This document shows positions 19,948 through 34,397 of a stretch of 64,000 bases of DNA, in pieces. Under the pieces are notes generated by a model that was given only the letters and a program-made list of their open reading frames with translations, searched no databases and had not been told where the DNA came from. The stretch comes from Pseudomonadota bacterium (GTDB lineage: Bacteria; Pseudomonadota; Gammaproteobacteria; Xanthomonadales; Wenzhouxiangellaceae). The DNA is taken from positions 2,108,001 to 2,172,000 of the forward strand of contig CP053448.1 of assembly GCA_013285445.1 (NCBI GenBank). Reading direction: 5' to 3'. Position numbers and translations under genes: made by a program. Numbering within the stretch: position 1 is the first letter of the stretch; each line of letters opens with the position of its first letter.

Positions 19948-19976
19948 ATCATCACAGAAAACCTGATTTAGGTCAA
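19948..19976 (-). promoter_or_regulatory. Putative promoter of the giant-protein operon, with FNR-like half-sites
   Basis: Read on the minus strand, TTGACC (19976-19971) and GATGAT (19953-19948) are separated by 17 nt, a fair sigma-70 pair. The -35 region also reads TTGAC-CTAA-ATCAG, close to the FNR/Anr consensus TTGAT-N4-ATCAA. Predicted transcription would start about 60 nt before the chosen ATG. Confidence 0.45.
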
Positions 19977-19984
19977 TCTTTTTT

Positions 19985-20000
19985 TGTGATCGGCGTCACA
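19985..20000. promoter_or_regulatory. CRP/Clp-type operator
   Basis: TGTGATCGGCGTCACA is a perfect TGTGA-N6-TCACA palindrome, the consensus of CRP and of the Xanthomonadales homologue Clp. It lies just upstream of the putative promoter of the giant-protein operon (centre about 51 bp from the predicted start) and just after the tgt stop codon. Flanking T-runs mean a weak terminator role cannot be fully excluded. Confidence 0.6.
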
Positions 20001-20004
20001 TTTT

Positions 20005-21135
<1,131 letters not shown>

Positions 21136-21140
21136 TTACT

Positions 21141-21556
21141 CCGGTTTTCGGTCGCATCCGCGACGGTTCGACGGGTATCCCACCACACCGGCCAATTCCG
21201 ATCCTCGCCCGTCGGGGACGCGGCCCCGACCGACGGCATTGCGGCGTAGGTCGCGGTCGCATCCGCGACGGTTCGACGGGTATCCCACCACACCGGCCAA
21301 TTCCGATCCTCGCCCATCCGGGACGCGGCCCCGACCGACGACATTGCAGCCTAGGTCGCGGTCGCATCCGCGACGGTTCGAAGGATAGCCCACCACACCG
21401 GCCAATTCCGATCCTCGCCCGTCGGGGACGCGGCCCCGACCGACGGCATTGCGGCGTAGGTCGCGGTCGCATCCGCGACGGTTCGAAGGATAGCCCACCA
21501 CACCGGCCAATTCCGATCCTCGCCCGTCGGGGACGCGGCCCCGACCGACGACCTCA
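21141..21556. repeat. REP array R1: four 105-bp units between queA and tgt
   Basis: GTAG or CTAG followed by the type A hairpin (arms GTCGCGG and CCGCGAC, 6-nt loop) starts at 21246, 21351 and 21456, exactly 105 bp apart; a degraded copy begins near 21141. Each unit also carries the type B hairpin (arms GTCGGGG and CCCCGAC, e.g. 21211-21230), but here without the CTAC that follows it in the other arrays. Spacers contain 'CCACACCGGCCAATTCC' and 'GACGGCATTGCGGC'. The whole stretch is noncoding between two co-directional genes. Confidence 0.9.
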
Positions 21557-21557
21557 T

Positions 21558-22577
21558 TCAAGCAATGAACATCGCGTCCCCGTAGCTGAAAAACCGGTAC
21601 TCCGCATCGATCGCGTGCCGATAGGCCGCCAGCACCCCTTCCCGTCCGGCAAATGCGCTGACCAGCATCAGCAGGGTCGATCCGGGCAGGTGGAAATTGG
21701 TGACCATCGCATCGACCACGCTGAATCGGTAGCCGGGGTAGATGAACAGTCGACTGTCGCCGGTAAACGGCCGCAGCTCCCCCTCGGCGGCGGCTGTTTC
21801 CAGCGCCCTGACGGCGGTCGTGCCAACCGCAATGACGCGGCCACCGCGGGCACGGGCTCGACCCACCTGTTCGACCAGCGCATCGTCGACCTGCAGCCAT
21901 TCGGCGTGCATCCGGTGCTCGCGTGGATCCTCGACGCGCACCGGCTGAAAGGTGCCGGCGCCGACGTGCAGCGTACACCAGCCGCGGGCCACGCCCCGCG
22001 CGGCCAGGCGCTTCAGCAGCGGTTCGTCAAAATGGAGACCGGCCGTCGGAGCAGCAACCGCACCGGGGACCCGCGCGTAAACGGTCTGGTAGCGCTCGCT
22101 GTCGAGCGCCTCGTCAGCCCGATCGATATAAGGCGGCAGCGGCATGTGGCCGGCCCGTTCAAGCAGCCCCGCCCAGCCCGGCGGCACCTCGACTGCCAGA
22201 CGCCAGAAATCGTCGACGCGCCCGCGCACCTCGATCGGGGTGCTGTCCTCGGCCCGCAGCACGGTACCGACCGCCGGCTTGCGGTTGGCCCGCAGCTGTG
22301 CCAGGGCCTCGCCCGCCCCGACCACCCGCTCGAGCAGAATCTCCACCCGTCCGCCGCTGGGCTTGCGCGCGGCCAGCCGGGCCGGGATGACGCGCGTATC
22401 GTTGAACACCAGCAGATCGTCGGGCCCGAGCAACGCCGGCAGGTCGGCAAACTGCCGATCGTGCCAGCGACCGCTGGCGCGCTCCAGGTGCAGCAGGCGA
22501 CTGGCCGATCGCTTGGGCAGCGGGTACTGGGCAATCAGGCGCTCGGGCAGATCGAACTGGAAGTCGGAGACCTTCAT
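21558..22577 (-). CDS. queA: S-adenosylmethionine:tRNA ribosyltransferase-isomerase
   Basis: QueA transfers and isomerises the ribosyl moiety of SAM onto preQ1-tRNA to give epoxyqueuosine. The 339-residue product starts '[20 protein letters not shown]', the canonical QueA N-terminus, and shows '[14 protein letters not shown]', '[10 protein letters not shown]', 'PLPPYI', '[12 protein letters not shown]', '[11 protein letters not shown]' and '[20 protein letters not shown]'. The reading frame remains open upstream to about 23921, but that extension lies antisense to kynU and the family N-terminus fixes the start at 22577. It is followed by tgt after array R1 and is divergent from kynU with 87 bp between the starts. 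Confidence 0.97.
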   Translation of the reverse strand: MKVSDFQFDLPERLIAQYPLPKRSASRLLHLERASGRWHDRQFADLPALLGPDDLLVFNDTRVIPARLAARKPSGGRVEILLERVVGAGEALAQLRANRKPAVGTVLRAEDSTPIEVRGRVDDFWRLAVEVPPGWAGLLERAGHMPLPPYIDRADEALDSERYQTVYARVPGAVAAPTAGLHFDEPLLKRLAARGVARGWCTLHVGAGTFQPVRVEDPREHRMHAEWLQVDDALVEQVGRARARGGRVIAVGTTAVRALETAAAEGELRPFTGDSRLFIYPGYRFSVVDAMVTNFHLPGSTLLMLVSAFAGREGVLAAYRHAIDAEYRFFSYGDAMFIA

Positions 22578-22664
22578 GAACGGGAATCGATGCGAAAACG
22601 GCGCAATTGTACGTTGTTGCCGCGGGGGTTTCCGATTTTCACGGTTTGCCCTTACCCTTGTCGC

Positions 22665-23909
22665 ATGAACACTCAGGGCACGTTCGAACCCGGGCAGTTT
22701 CGCGATCGCTTCCGCATTCCGCGGGGGACCGGCGGTGAGCCATCCATTTACCTGGTGGGCAATTCGCTCGGCGCCCAGCCGGTCGAAGCGGTCGACGCAG
22801 TCAACGCCGAGCTCGAACGCTGGGCGCGCCAGGGCGTTGCCGGTCATTTCGACGGGCCACTGGCCTGGACCGGCCAGGAGCGGATGCTGGCCGAATCGCT
22901 GGCCGAACTGGTCGGCGCGCACACCGACGAGGTGGCAATCATGGGCACGCTGACGGCCAATCTCCACCAGCTCATGCTCAGCTTCTATCGCCCGCAGGGC
23001 GCGCGTCGCCGGCTGGTCATCGAAAAGGGCGCGTTTCCGTCCGACCGCCACGCCGCCGCCTCCCAGGTGTCCCTGCACGGCCTCGACCCTGAACACGATC
23101 TGGTCGAACTGGCCCCGCGCCGCGACGGCCTCCATCACGAGGAGGATCTCGAAGACTACCTGGAGCGCTACGGCGAGCAGGTCGCCCTGGTGCTCTGGCC
23201 GGGCGTGCAGTACGCCACCGGGCAGGTCTTCGACCTGGCGCGCATCGCCCGCGCGGCGCGCCGGGCCGGCGCGGCGGTCGGCTTCGACCTGGCCCACGCC
23301 GTGGGCAACGTCGAGCTGGCCCTTCACGATGTCGGCCCGGACTTCGCTGCCTGGTGTCACTACAAGTACGTCAACGCCGGCCCGGGCGCCATCGCCGGAA
23401 TCTTTGTCCACCGTCGCCACGCCGAATTCGCCCGACCGCGCATCACCGGCTGGTGGGGACACAATGAAAAGACCCGCTTTCGCATGCGGCCTGAGTTCGA
23501 CCCGATACCCGGCGCCCCGGGATGGCAGCTTTCGAATCTGCCGATCCTCTCGGCGGTGACCCTGCGCCCGGCGCTGGCCCTGTTTGCCGAGGCCGGCGGC
23601 ATGCCGGCGCTGCGGCGCGCCAGCCTGGTGCTGACCGGGCAGCTGGCCGGGCTGATCGAACAGCGCCTGGGCGAGTGGATCGAGATCGTCACGCCGCGCG
23701 AGCCGCATCGTCACGGCTGCCAGCTGTCGCTCAAGGTCCGCGCCGGCCGCGAGCAGGGCCGGCGGCTGTTCGAGCGACTCGAGGCGCACGGGGTGGTGTG
23801 CGACTGGCGCCAGCCCGATATCATGCGCGCCGCGCCCGTTCCGCTCTACAATACGCCCGATGATATCGGCCGTTTTGTTGAACTTGTCGAACGTCTGATG
23901 CCCGCTTGA
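22665..23909 (+). CDS. kynU: Kynureninase
   Basis: A PLP-dependent hydrolase that cleaves kynurenine to anthranilate and alanine. The 414-residue protein has '[11 protein letters not shown]' near the N-terminus, the PLP-binding segment '[17 protein letters not shown]' and the Schiff-base lysine motif '[19 protein letters not shown]', plus '[11 protein letters not shown]'. Length fits bacterial KynU (about 410-420). The ATG at 22665 gives the family N-terminus; the frame runs further upstream only antisense to queA. No tryptophan dioxygenase, formamidase or kynurenine monooxygenase gene is nearby. Its stop overlaps the next start (ATGA). Confidence 0.95.
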   Translation: MNTQGTFEPGQFRDRFRIPRGTGGEPSIYLVGNSLGAQPVEAVDAVNAELERWARQGVAGHFDGPLAWTGQERMLAESLAELVGAHTDEVAIMGTLTANLHQLMLSFYRPQGARRRLVIEKGAFPSDRHAAASQVSLHGLDPEHDLVELAPRRDGLHHEEDLEDYLERYGEQVALVLWPGVQYATGQVFDLARIARAARRAGAAVGFDLAHAVGNVELALHDVGPDFAAWCHYKYVNAGPGAIAGIFVHRRHAEFARPRITGWWGHNEKTRFRMRPEFDPIPGAPGWQLSNLPILSAVTLRPALALFAEAGGMPALRRASLVLTGQLAGLIEQRLGEWIEIVTPREPHRHGCQLSLKVRAGREQGRRLFERLEAHGVVCDWRQPDIMRAAPVPLYNTPDDIGRFVELVERLMPA

Positions 23910-24616
23910 TGACTCACCCACGCCTGACCATTGCCCTGCTGGCCATCGCCCTGTCGCTGGCGCTGGCCGCGATGGCGGTAGTGACCGACGTCGGACAGAC
24001 TGCCGGCATCGCCCTGGTCGCCAGCCTGCAACAGCTGCTCGCGCAGCATTTCTGGGCCACGCTGTTCATCTACGTCGCGACCATGGCCGTCGTGCTGAGC
24101 CTGACGCTGCCGCTGGCCACCCTGATGACGGTAACCGCCGGGTTCCTGTTCGGCGTCGGCCTTGGCGGTCTGGCCGCGCTGAGCGGCATGACCCTGGCGG
24201 CCATCCTGACCTTTGGCGCCATACGCGCCCTGGGCGTGCAGCCCGACGCCGAGACTATTCGCAGCGCGCGCATGCGCGCCCTGTACGAGCTGCTCGACCG
24301 AAACGTCTTGTTCTATGTCGTCCTGCTGCGCGTGGTGCCGGCCGCGCCCTGCTTCACCGTCAATGCCGGCGCCGCCCTGACCCAGATCGATTTCGGGCGC
24401 TACGCGATTGCCTCGACCATTGGCCTGGTGCCGGCCTCGTTTGTCTATGCCGGAATCGGCGCCGGGCTCAACGATCTGGTCGACGCCCGCGGCGTTCTCG
24501 GGCCGGAGCTGCTGCTCGAACCGACCATTGCCCTGCCCCTGCTCGGGATGGCCTCCCTGGTCGGCCTGACCTGGCTGCTCAGGCGCCGCCTGCCCGGCCT
24601 GCGGCCGGAATCCTGA
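23909..24616 (+). CDS. TVP38/TMEM64 (VTT-domain) membrane protein
   Basis: A 235-residue integral membrane protein with about five hydrophobic segments. The central part ('[26 protein letters not shown]', '[49 protein letters not shown]') is the VTT/DedA-like domain of the TVP38/TMEM64 family, which has re-entrant loops and is linked in other organisms to lipid scrambling or membrane homeostasis. The start ATG overlaps the kynU stop. Its 3' end overlaps the convergent glycosyltransferase gene by 38 bp, so the two cannot share a spacer terminator. The substrate is unknown. Confidence 0.85.
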   Translation: MTHPRLTIALLAIALSLALAAMAVVTDVGQTAGIALVASLQQLLAQHFWATLFIYVATMAVVLSLTLPLATLMTVTAGFLFGVGLGGLAALSGMTLAAILTFGAIRALGVQPDAETIRSARMRALYELLDRNVLFYVVLLRVVPAAPCFTVNAGAALTQIDFGRYAIASTIGLVPASFVYAGIGAGLNDLVDARGVLGPELLLEPTIALPLLGMASLVGLTWLLRRRLPGLRPES

Positions 24617-26225
24617 ATACGATCTGATCGGCGTCTTCGTGCCAAGGCGCACCGAAGTGTCGCCGGAACGCCGCCACGCAGGGACCGGTATCCGGCAGCT
24701 CGCGCGAATAGTCGAAGGCCAGGCGACGATGGAACACGACAAAGCGGTCGACCGGCGACGGTGATGCAAGCAGCTCGGACAGGAAAACGAATCGATCAAG
24801 CCGAATCCGCCCGGACCAGTCCGGATGGATCTCGCCGTAGGTCCAGTCGGTGCACAGGCCGCTGATCATGCCGATCCGCACCGGCATCTGGTGGAACCGC
24901 TGGTACTGCGAAATGGGCGTGTGGTGGGTTTCAAAATGCCAGGCTGCCTCGACGATTTCCCAGTCGCCGGGCTCGGCCGCCATCCGGCGGTAGGCTTCAG
25001 GCACCGCCAGATCGCCCATGACCGACCTGAATATGCTGCGCTCGAAGTCGTAGTCCACCTGATAGCGCACCGAGTTGGTGAACGAATTGACACCACTGTA
25101 GGTCGCCGGCAGCGGGCCGGCCAGGTACAGACCGGCCAGGCAGGCCAGACCGCCAAGCGCGCCGATCCCGGGCAGCGGCAGGCGCGCACGCAGGGCACGC
25201 AGCAGCGCGACCAGGCCGACGGCCAGGCAGGCCAGAACCAGCGGCACCGAAATGGCCGTATAGCGGACAAGAACCAGGGCGTTCTGGACCCATTCCGGGC
25301 CGATCAGCCCAATGGCCACTGCCGCTGCCAGCGTCAGCCACAGCCAGTAGAGCATGAACAGCCGGTCGCGCCGCCACAACAGCCAGGCGCCGAGCAGCAC
25401 CGGCACGGTCAGCAGACCAGCGACCCAGGGGCTGCCGGTGCCCAGCACCATTTCCCAGGATCGCGCCAGCGTGCCGGAGGTAATCGAGTGTTTGCCGGCC
25501 TTGACCAGGATCGAGTGCGGATCGGTCAGCAGCGGCGGCAGGATCAGCACACAGCAGGCCAGGGTCGTGGCGCCGCCGAGCAGCACCACCCGGCCCAGTT
25601 GCCGGGCGCTGCCGTGCCGGTACCAGTGGTGCAGCGAAGCGATCCCGAACCAGCTCAGCGCCGCGCCGGTGTAAAGCGCGGTGAGCGGATGCAGCCAGGC
25701 CGCCAGCACCGCACAGCCGAAAAACGCCAGCGCACGGCCGCGGCCGCCATGCCGCCACAACCGCCACAGCACGAGCATGGCAATCACGCCAAGCAGCACG
25801 ATCAGCGCATAGGGGCGCACATAGCGGGCAAAGTGAATCAGCAGCGGCGACAGCGCGATCAGCGCCCCGAGGGTCAGACGTTCACCGGCATCGAGCCAGC
25901 GCCGCAACAGCACGGGCACGACCATCAGGGTCGCCAGGCCCGCGGCCATCGGCAGCGCCCGCAGCCGCCATTCGGTCAGACCGACGGTCTCGGCCAGAAA
26001 GCGAAACAGCAGGGTCAGCGGTATACAGTAGTCGGCGTGTCCGAACGACAGAAAAATCCGCTCGTAGCCGGCATTCATCAGTCGGTGCAGCGCGTGCCAT
26101 TCGTCGTCGATGAGCAGCTGCAGATCAAGCTGCCAGAAGCGCAGCCAGATGCCGGCGGCCAGGACCAGCAGCCAGCCAGCCAGAGCCCGGTGGCCGACAC
26201 TGTTCGGCACGGCAGTGCCGTTCAC
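24579..26225 (-). CDS. GT-C fold glycosyltransferase-like membrane protein
   Basis: A 548-residue polytopic membrane protein with roughly ten transmembrane helices, followed by a C-terminal soluble portion (from about residue 400). Near the N-terminus 'LLIDDEWHALHRLMN' places adjacent acidic residues in the first extracytoplasmic loop, as in ArnT/PMT-type GT-C enzymes that use polyprenyl-phosphate sugars. The GTG start at 26225 overlaps the stop of the upstream GT2 gene (GTGA). That neighbour looks like a polyprenyl-phosphate sugar synthase, so a two-step pathway (donor synthesis, then transfer to a periplasmic acceptor) is a reasonable inference. The acceptor is not evident. Confidence 0.8.
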   Translation of the reverse strand: MNGTAVPNSVGHRALAGWLLVLAAGIWLRFWQLDLQLLIDDEWHALHRLMNAGYERIFLSFGHADYCIPLTLLFRFLAETVGLTEWRLRALPMAAGLATLMVVPVLLRRWLDAGERLTLGALIALSPLLIHFARYVRPYALIVLLGVIAMLVLWRLWRHGGRGRALAFFGCAVLAAWLHPLTALYTGAALSWFGIASLHHWYRHGSARQLGRVVLLGGATTLACCVLILPPLLTDPHSILVKAGKHSITSGTLARSWEMVLGTGSPWVAGLLTVPVLLGAWLLWRRDRLFMLYWLWLTLAAAVAIGLIGPEWVQNALVLVRYTAISVPLVLACLAVGLVALLRALRARLPLPGIGALGGLACLAGLYLAGPLPATYSGVNSFTNSVRYQVDYDFERSIFRSVMGDLAVPEAYRRMAAEPGDWEIVEAAWHFETHHTPISQYQRFHQMPVRIGMISGLCTDWTYGEIHPDWSGRIRLDRFVFLSELLASPSPVDRFVVFHRRLAFDYSRELPDTGPCVAAFRRHFGAPWHEDADQIVFRIPAAGRAGGA

Positions 26226-26965
26226 GGAACGAGCAGGCGGGGGCGGAACAGCCGCAGACGGGCGCCGAGGTACTGCAGCGACACGCCGACCACGCCCAGG
26301 CCATAGACCAGGCTGCGCCGGATGTTGATCGACGAGGCCGCCTCGAAATAGTGCGCCGGACAGGTCACTTCGCCAATGCGGTAGCCTCTGATCAGCACCT
26401 GGGCAAGCACCTGGTTGTCAAAGATGAAGTCGTCGGAGTTCCGCTCCAGGTCCAGGCTGCGCAGCACCGCGGCCGAGTAGGCCCGATAGCCGGTGTGATA
26501 TTCCGACAGCTTGGCGCCGGTGCACAGGTTCTGAAACAGGGTCAGAATGCGGTTGGCCACGTACTTGTAGACCGGCATGCCGCCGCGAATGGCGCCACCG
26601 CCGAGAATGCGCGAGCCCAGCACAACCGGGAACAGCCCGCTGGCAACCAGTTCGGCCATGGCCGGAATCAGTTTCGGGCTGTACTGGTAGTCGGGATGCA
26701 GCATCACGACGATATCGGCCTCCAGCTCCAGCGCCTTGCGATAGCAGGTCTTCTGATTGCCGCCATAGCCGCGATTGCGCGCATGGGTATGCACATGGCG
26801 CAGCCCCATCGAGCGGGCCAGTTCACTGGTCTCATCCTCGCTGGCATCGTCGACCAGCACGATCTCGTCGACCATGTCAGCCGGGATCTCCTCGACCGTC
26901 TGACGCAGGGTCCTGACCGCGTTGTAGGCGGGCATGACGACCACGACTTTCTGTCCCCTGATCAC
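26222..26965 (-). CDS. GT2 family glycosyltransferase (DPM1-like)
   Basis: A 247-residue cytoplasmic glycosyltransferase of the GT-A fold. It opens with 'VVVVMPAYNAVRTLRQTVEEI', then the nucleotide-binding acidic motif 'EIVLVDDASEDET', 'NRGYGGNQKTCY' and 'MLHPDYQYSPKLI' in the position of the DxD motif, followed by 'LSEYHTGYRAYS'. This set is typical of the dolichol/polyprenyl-phosphate sugar synthase subgroup of GT2. Unlike longer relatives it has no obvious C-terminal transmembrane pair. It is coupled by overlap to the GT-C gene downstream. Confidence 0.88.
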   Translation of the reverse strand: MIRGQKVVVVMPAYNAVRTLRQTVEEIPADMVDEIVLVDDASEDETSELARSMGLRHVHTHARNRGYGGNQKTCYRKALELEADIVVMLHPDYQYSPKLIPAMAELVASGLFPVVLGSRILGGGAIRGGMPVYKYVANRILTLFQNLCTGAKLSEYHTGYRAYSAAVLRSLDLERNSDDFIFDNQVLAQVLIRGYRIGEVTCPAHYFEAASSINIRRSLVYGLGVVGVSLQYLGARLRLFRPRLLVP

Positions 26966-27035
26966 GGCTGTTTGCCTCTTGTAAGGCAGTCGCCGGCCGC
27001 GATCGACCCGGCGCGGGCCGATCGCGGCCGGGCAG

Positions 27036-31094
<4,059 letters not shown>

Positions 31095-31149
31095 TGACTT
31101 CCTTGCATTTCATTGAATTCTTTGCCCGCAGCGCGGCCGACAGGCCGGA

Positions 31150-32505
31150 TCAGCCCGAGACCGGCGTGCGCATCGTGACCAGCTCTTCAGCGCTGGTCGG
31201 GTGAATGCCGACCGTGCGGTCGAAATCCGACTTGCGCAGTCCGGCGCGCACCGCCACCGCAAAGCCCTGCAGGATCTCGGGGGCGTCCGGGCCGACGAGG
31301 TGACATCCGACCACCCGATCGCTGCCGCCGTCGACGACCAGCTTGAGCACGCCCTGTTCCCGGCGCCCGCTCAAAGTATATTTCATCGGCGTAAACCGTG
31401 ACCGAAAAATGTGAACATCCTCAAGCTGTTCGCGGGCCTGCTGCTCAGTCAGGCCAACGCTGCCGACCGGCGGCTGGCTGAACACCGCCGCCGGGACGTT
31501 GGCGTGATCGAGCGGCCGGTCCATGCCGCCGAACTGGGTGTCGGCAAAGGCATGGCCCTCCATCAGCGCCACCGGCGTGAGGTTGATACGGTCGGTCACG
31601 TCACCAACGGCGAAGATGCTGTCCACACTGGTGCGGCTGTAGTCGTCGACCTCGATCCGATTGCCCGGGCCGGTGTGCACGCCGGCCTCCTCCAGGCCGA
31701 GATCCCAGGTGTAGGGCTGGCGACCGGTGGCGAACATGACGCAGTCGAACTGCGCCCGGCGGTCGTCGGAAAAGGTCACGGCAATGGCATTGCCGTCGCG
31801 CTCGAGCCGGGCCGGCGCGCAGTGATACCGGATATCCACGCCGCGTCCACGCATGCCGGCCTCGACGGCCTGGCGGATGTCGTCGTCGAAGCCGCGCAGG
31901 ATCAGATCGCGCCGGTAGGCCAGCGTCACCTGACTGCCCAGGCCGTTGAAGATGCCGGCAAACTCCACCGCGATATAGCCTGCTCCGGCAATCAGCACCC
32001 GCTTGGGCAGGCGTTCCAGATGGAAGGCCTCATCCGAGGTGATGCCCAGCTCGTGGCCCGGGATGTCAGGCACCCAGGGGCGTCCGCCGGTGGCAATCAG
32101 GATCCTCTCGGCACTGATTCGGTGCTGGCCCACCTCAACCGTATGGGCATCGACCAGTCGCCCGCGACCCTCGTGCAGCGCCACGCCGGCGCCCTCGAGC
32201 AGGCGAAGATAGACGCCGTTGAGACGATCGATCTCGCGGTCCTTGGCGGCGATCAGTTCCGGCCAGGAAAACCGCGGCGGATCGAGCGTCCAGCCGTAGC
32301 CGGCGGCGTCGGCAAAGGACTCAGAGAACTGCGAGGCATAGACCAGCAGCTTTTTCGGCACGCAGCCGCGAACGACACAGGTCCCGCCGACGCGTGACTC
32401 CTCGCAGATCGCGACGCGTGCGCCGTGGCCGGCGGCAATGCGCGCGGCCCGCACGCCGCCGGAGCCGGCGCCGATGACGAACAAATCCACATCGTAACCG
32501 CTCAT
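31150..32505 (-). CDS. gor: Glutathione-disulfide reductase
   Basis: An FAD/NADPH disulfide oxidoreductase of 451 residues. It shows the FAD site 'DLFVIGAGSGGVRAAR', the redox-active disulfide C43/C48 in 'GGTCVVRGCVPKKL', the NADPH site 'GAGYIAVEFAGIFNGLG' followed by 'AYRRDLILRGFD' (basic residues favour NADPH over NADH), 'TPVALMEGHAFADT' and the C-terminal active-site His435 in 'GIHPTSAEELVTM'. The ATG at 32505 is chosen because it starts the FAD-binding strand; the frame extends to a TTG at 32559 without family support. It keeps the cytoplasmic glutathione pool reduced. Divergent from the ccm operon. Confidence 0.95.
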   Translation of the reverse strand: MSGYDVDLFVIGAGSGGVRAARIAAGHGARVAICEESRVGGTCVVRGCVPKKLLVYASQFSESFADAAGYGWTLDPPRFSWPELIAAKDREIDRLNGVYLRLLEGAGVALHEGRGRLVDAHTVEVGQHRISAERILIATGGRPWVPDIPGHELGITSDEAFHLERLPKRVLIAGAGYIAVEFAGIFNGLGSQVTLAYRRDLILRGFDDDIRQAVEAGMRGRGVDIRYHCAPARLERDGNAIAVTFSDDRRAQFDCVMFATGRQPYTWDLGLEEAGVHTGPGNRIEVDDYSRTSVDSIFAVGDVTDRINLTPVALMEGHAFADTQFGGMDRPLDHANVPAAVFSQPPVGSVGLTEQQAREQLEDVHIFRSRFTPMKYTLSGRREQGVLKLVVDGGSDRVVGCHLVGPDAPEILQGFAVAVRAGLRKSDFDRTVGIHPTSAEELVTMRTPVSG

Positions 32506-32571
32506 CTCCGGCACCCCGCGACGACGCGGCCATCGATCCCGCTTTGTTTCATGTTTCAATCACTCTGATAT

Positions 32572-32611
32572 TTGACTCAGGTCATGCCCCCCGCACGCAG
32601 CGGGTTAGAAT
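32572..32611 (+). promoter_or_regulatory. Putative FNR/Anr-dependent promoter of the DUF3293-ccm operon
   Basis: TTGAC-TCAG-GTCAT (32572-32585) resembles the FNR/Anr consensus TTGAT-N4-ATCAA, and TAGAAT (32606-32611) is a good -10 hexamer with no clear -35. If transcription starts about seven bases after the -10, the palindrome centre falls near -40, the classic position for FNR class II activation. This is pattern-based inference. Confidence 0.4.
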
Positions 32612-32656
32612 ACTACCGCAGTCTTCAACACCACCGGTCACGACACGCCAGCCCCG

Positions 32657-33127
32657 ATGAGTCAGCCCGCCGTCGATTCGCCGCAGCATCGCCTGCTGCA
32701 CGCGTTCATGCTCGCCGAATACGCCGTCATCGTCGACGGGCGCGAAGGCATTGTGCGCGTCAGCCGCTCTCACCGCTGGCTCGACCGGGCCCTGGGCGGG
32801 CAACCCTGGGCGATCGTGACCGCCTGCAACCCCGCCGGGCGGCGCCTGCCGCCGGCCGACAACACCGTTCGCCATCGCCAGCTGACCGACCTGGCGCGGG
32901 CGCTCGGCCCCTGCCACCGGGCCTGCAACCGCGATCCGGCCGGTGACTGGCCGGACGAACCGGGCGTGCTGCTGGCTCGGATCAGAATCGAACCCGTCGA
33001 CGCGCTGGCCCGACGCTTTGAACAGGCCGCCGTGGTCACGGGCCGCGCTGGGCAGCCTGCCTGCCTGAGACTGTACGGCGACGGCTGGCCGGATGCCCTG
33101 CCCGCCTGCGTCGAGTCGGCCGACTGA
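32657..33127 (+). CDS. DUF3293 family protein
   Basis: A 156-residue soluble protein. The segment 'QPWAIVTACNPAGRRLPPADNTVRHRQLTDLA' matches the DUF3293 family signature, where a central 'W.IVTA.NP' strand is followed by a helix. No catalytic residues are known for the family. The stop codon overlaps the ccmA start by one base (TGATG), so it is the first gene of the cytochrome c maturation operon here and may share its regulation. The sequence is Cys-poor apart from 'GPCHRACN', and there is no signal peptide. Function unknown. Confidence 0.8.
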   Translation: MSQPAVDSPQHRLLHAFMLAEYAVIVDGREGIVRVSRSHRWLDRALGGQPWAIVTACNPAGRRLPPADNTVRHRQLTDLARALGPCHRACNRDPAGDWPDEPGVLLARIRIEPVDALARRFEQAAVVTGRAGQPACLRLYGDGWPDALPACVESAD

Positions 33128-33729
33128 TGCGCATGCTGATCGACGCGCGCCAGGCCGTGTTTCAGCGGGCCGGCGTCAACGTCTTCGCCCCGGTCGACAT
33201 CGAGCTGGCCGGCGGCAGCATGCTGGTCGTGCGCGGACCCAATGGCTCGGGCAAGACCACCTTGCTGCGCCTGCTTGCCGGCATTCTGCGCCCCGCTTCG
33301 GGCCGGGTCACCCGGCATGCCACGGTGGCCTTTCTCGGTCACCTGGCGGCCCTGAAGGGCGATCTGAGCTGTCGCGAGAATCTCGATTTCCGTCGCCGCT
33401 TCTTCGCCAGCCAGGGCGGCCTGGACAACGACGGAGCCCTGTCGCGCGTCGGTCTGGCCGGACTCGGACTGCGGCCGGCGCGGAGCCTGTCGGCCGGCCA
33501 GAAGCGGCGCCTGGCGCTGGCCGGCCTGCTGGTCGCGCCGCGCGCCATCTGGCTGCTCGACGAGCCCTACGCCAGCCTTGACGACGCCGGCTGCGCGCTG
33601 GTCGACCAGCTGCTCGGCGAACACCTCGGCCGTGACGGCGCAGCCGTTCTGTCCACCCACCAGCGCCAGCCGCGCGTCAGCGCCGGGTCGGCGGAACTGA
33701 GACTCGAGCCCGGAGCGCCGGCAACATGA
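33127..33729 (+). CDS. ccmA: Cytochrome c maturation ABC transporter ATP-binding protein
   Basis: The 200-residue ATPase has Walker A 'GPNGSGKTT', the ABC signature 'LSAGQKRRLALAGLL' and Walker B 'IWLLDEPYASLDD'. With CcmB and CcmC it forms the complex that releases holo-CcmE for haem delivery to apocytochromes c. 'CRENLDF' after Walker A is typical of CcmA. It starts one base before the upstream stop ends and overlaps ccmB by four bases. Confidence 0.96.
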   Translation: MRMLIDARQAVFQRAGVNVFAPVDIELAGGSMLVVRGPNGSGKTTLLRLLAGILRPASGRVTRHATVAFLGHLAALKGDLSCRENLDFRRRFFASQGGLDNDGALSRVGLAGLGLRPARSLSAGQKRRLALAGLLVAPRAIWLLDEPYASLDDAGCALVDQLLGEHLGRDGAAVLSTHQRQPRVSAGSAELRLEPGAPAT

Positions 33730-34397
33730 TTCGCACGCCCGTCCTGGCCCTGATCCGGCGAGATCTGCGCCTGGCGATTCGCCACGGCGGCGAGTCGCTG
33801 ATGCCGCTGATCTTCCTGTTCGCCGTCATCATCCTGATTCCGCTTGGCGTCGGCCCCGGTCCCAATCTGCTGGCGCGCATCGCGCCGGGCATGATCTGGG
33901 TCGCGGCACTGCTGGCCAGCCTGCTGGCGCTCGAACATCTGTTTCGCCCTGACCTCGAGGACGGCACGCTCGAGCAGTGGTGGACCGGCGACTGTCCGCC
34001 CGGTGCGCTGGTCGGGGCGCGCCTGTTCAGCCACTGGCTGATCACCGGGCTGCCGGTGATCGTATTTGCGCCGCTGGCCGCGCAGATGCTCTATTTGCCA
34101 AACCAGGCGCTGCCGGTGCTGATCGCCAGCCTGCTCATCGGCACGCCCATCCTCAGCCTGGTCGGCGGCCTGGCCGCGGCCCTGACCCTGGCGACGAACC
34201 GCGGCAGCGTGCTGCTGTCCATTCTGGTGTTTCCAATGGTGGTTCCAGTGCTGATTTTTGCCACGGGTGCAGTCGCGGCTGCGGCCGGGGGCGCATCGGC
34301 CCGCGCCCACCTCGGACTGCTCGGCGCCGTGCTGATTCTTGCCGCCACCCTGGCGCCGCTGGCGACCACCGCCGCATTGAGGCTCAATATCGAATGA
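33726..34397 (+). CDS. ccmB: Haem exporter membrane protein CcmB
   Basis: A 223-residue inner-membrane protein with six hydrophobic segments. 'LFRPDLEDGTLEQWWTGDCPP' in the first cytoplasmic loop and 'LAAALTLATNRGSVLLSILVFPMVVPVLIF' are characteristic of CcmB. It partners CcmA and CcmC in the release step of haem-loaded CcmE. Start and stop both overlap the neighbouring genes by ATGA. Confidence 0.95.
   Translation: MIRTPVLALIRRDLRLAIRHGGESLMPLIFLFAVIILIPLGVGPGPNLLARIAPGMIWVAALLASLLALEHLFRPDLEDGTLEQWWTGDCPPGALVGARLFSHWLITGLPVIVFAPLAAQMLYLPNQALPVLIASLLIGTPILSLVGGLAAALTLATNRGSVLLSILVFPMVVPVLIFATGAVAAAAGGASARAHLGLLGAVLILAATLAPLATTAALRLNIE

Noticed and set aside
22578..23921. N-terminal extension of queA to 787 residues
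   Set aside because: It is antisense to kynU; QueA family N-terminus starts at 22577.
24825..26306. A 493-codon plus-strand frame opposite the GT-C gene
   Set aside because: The product is Gln/Arg/His-rich low complexity; the minus-strand frame has a clear polytopic membrane pattern and coupled neighbour.
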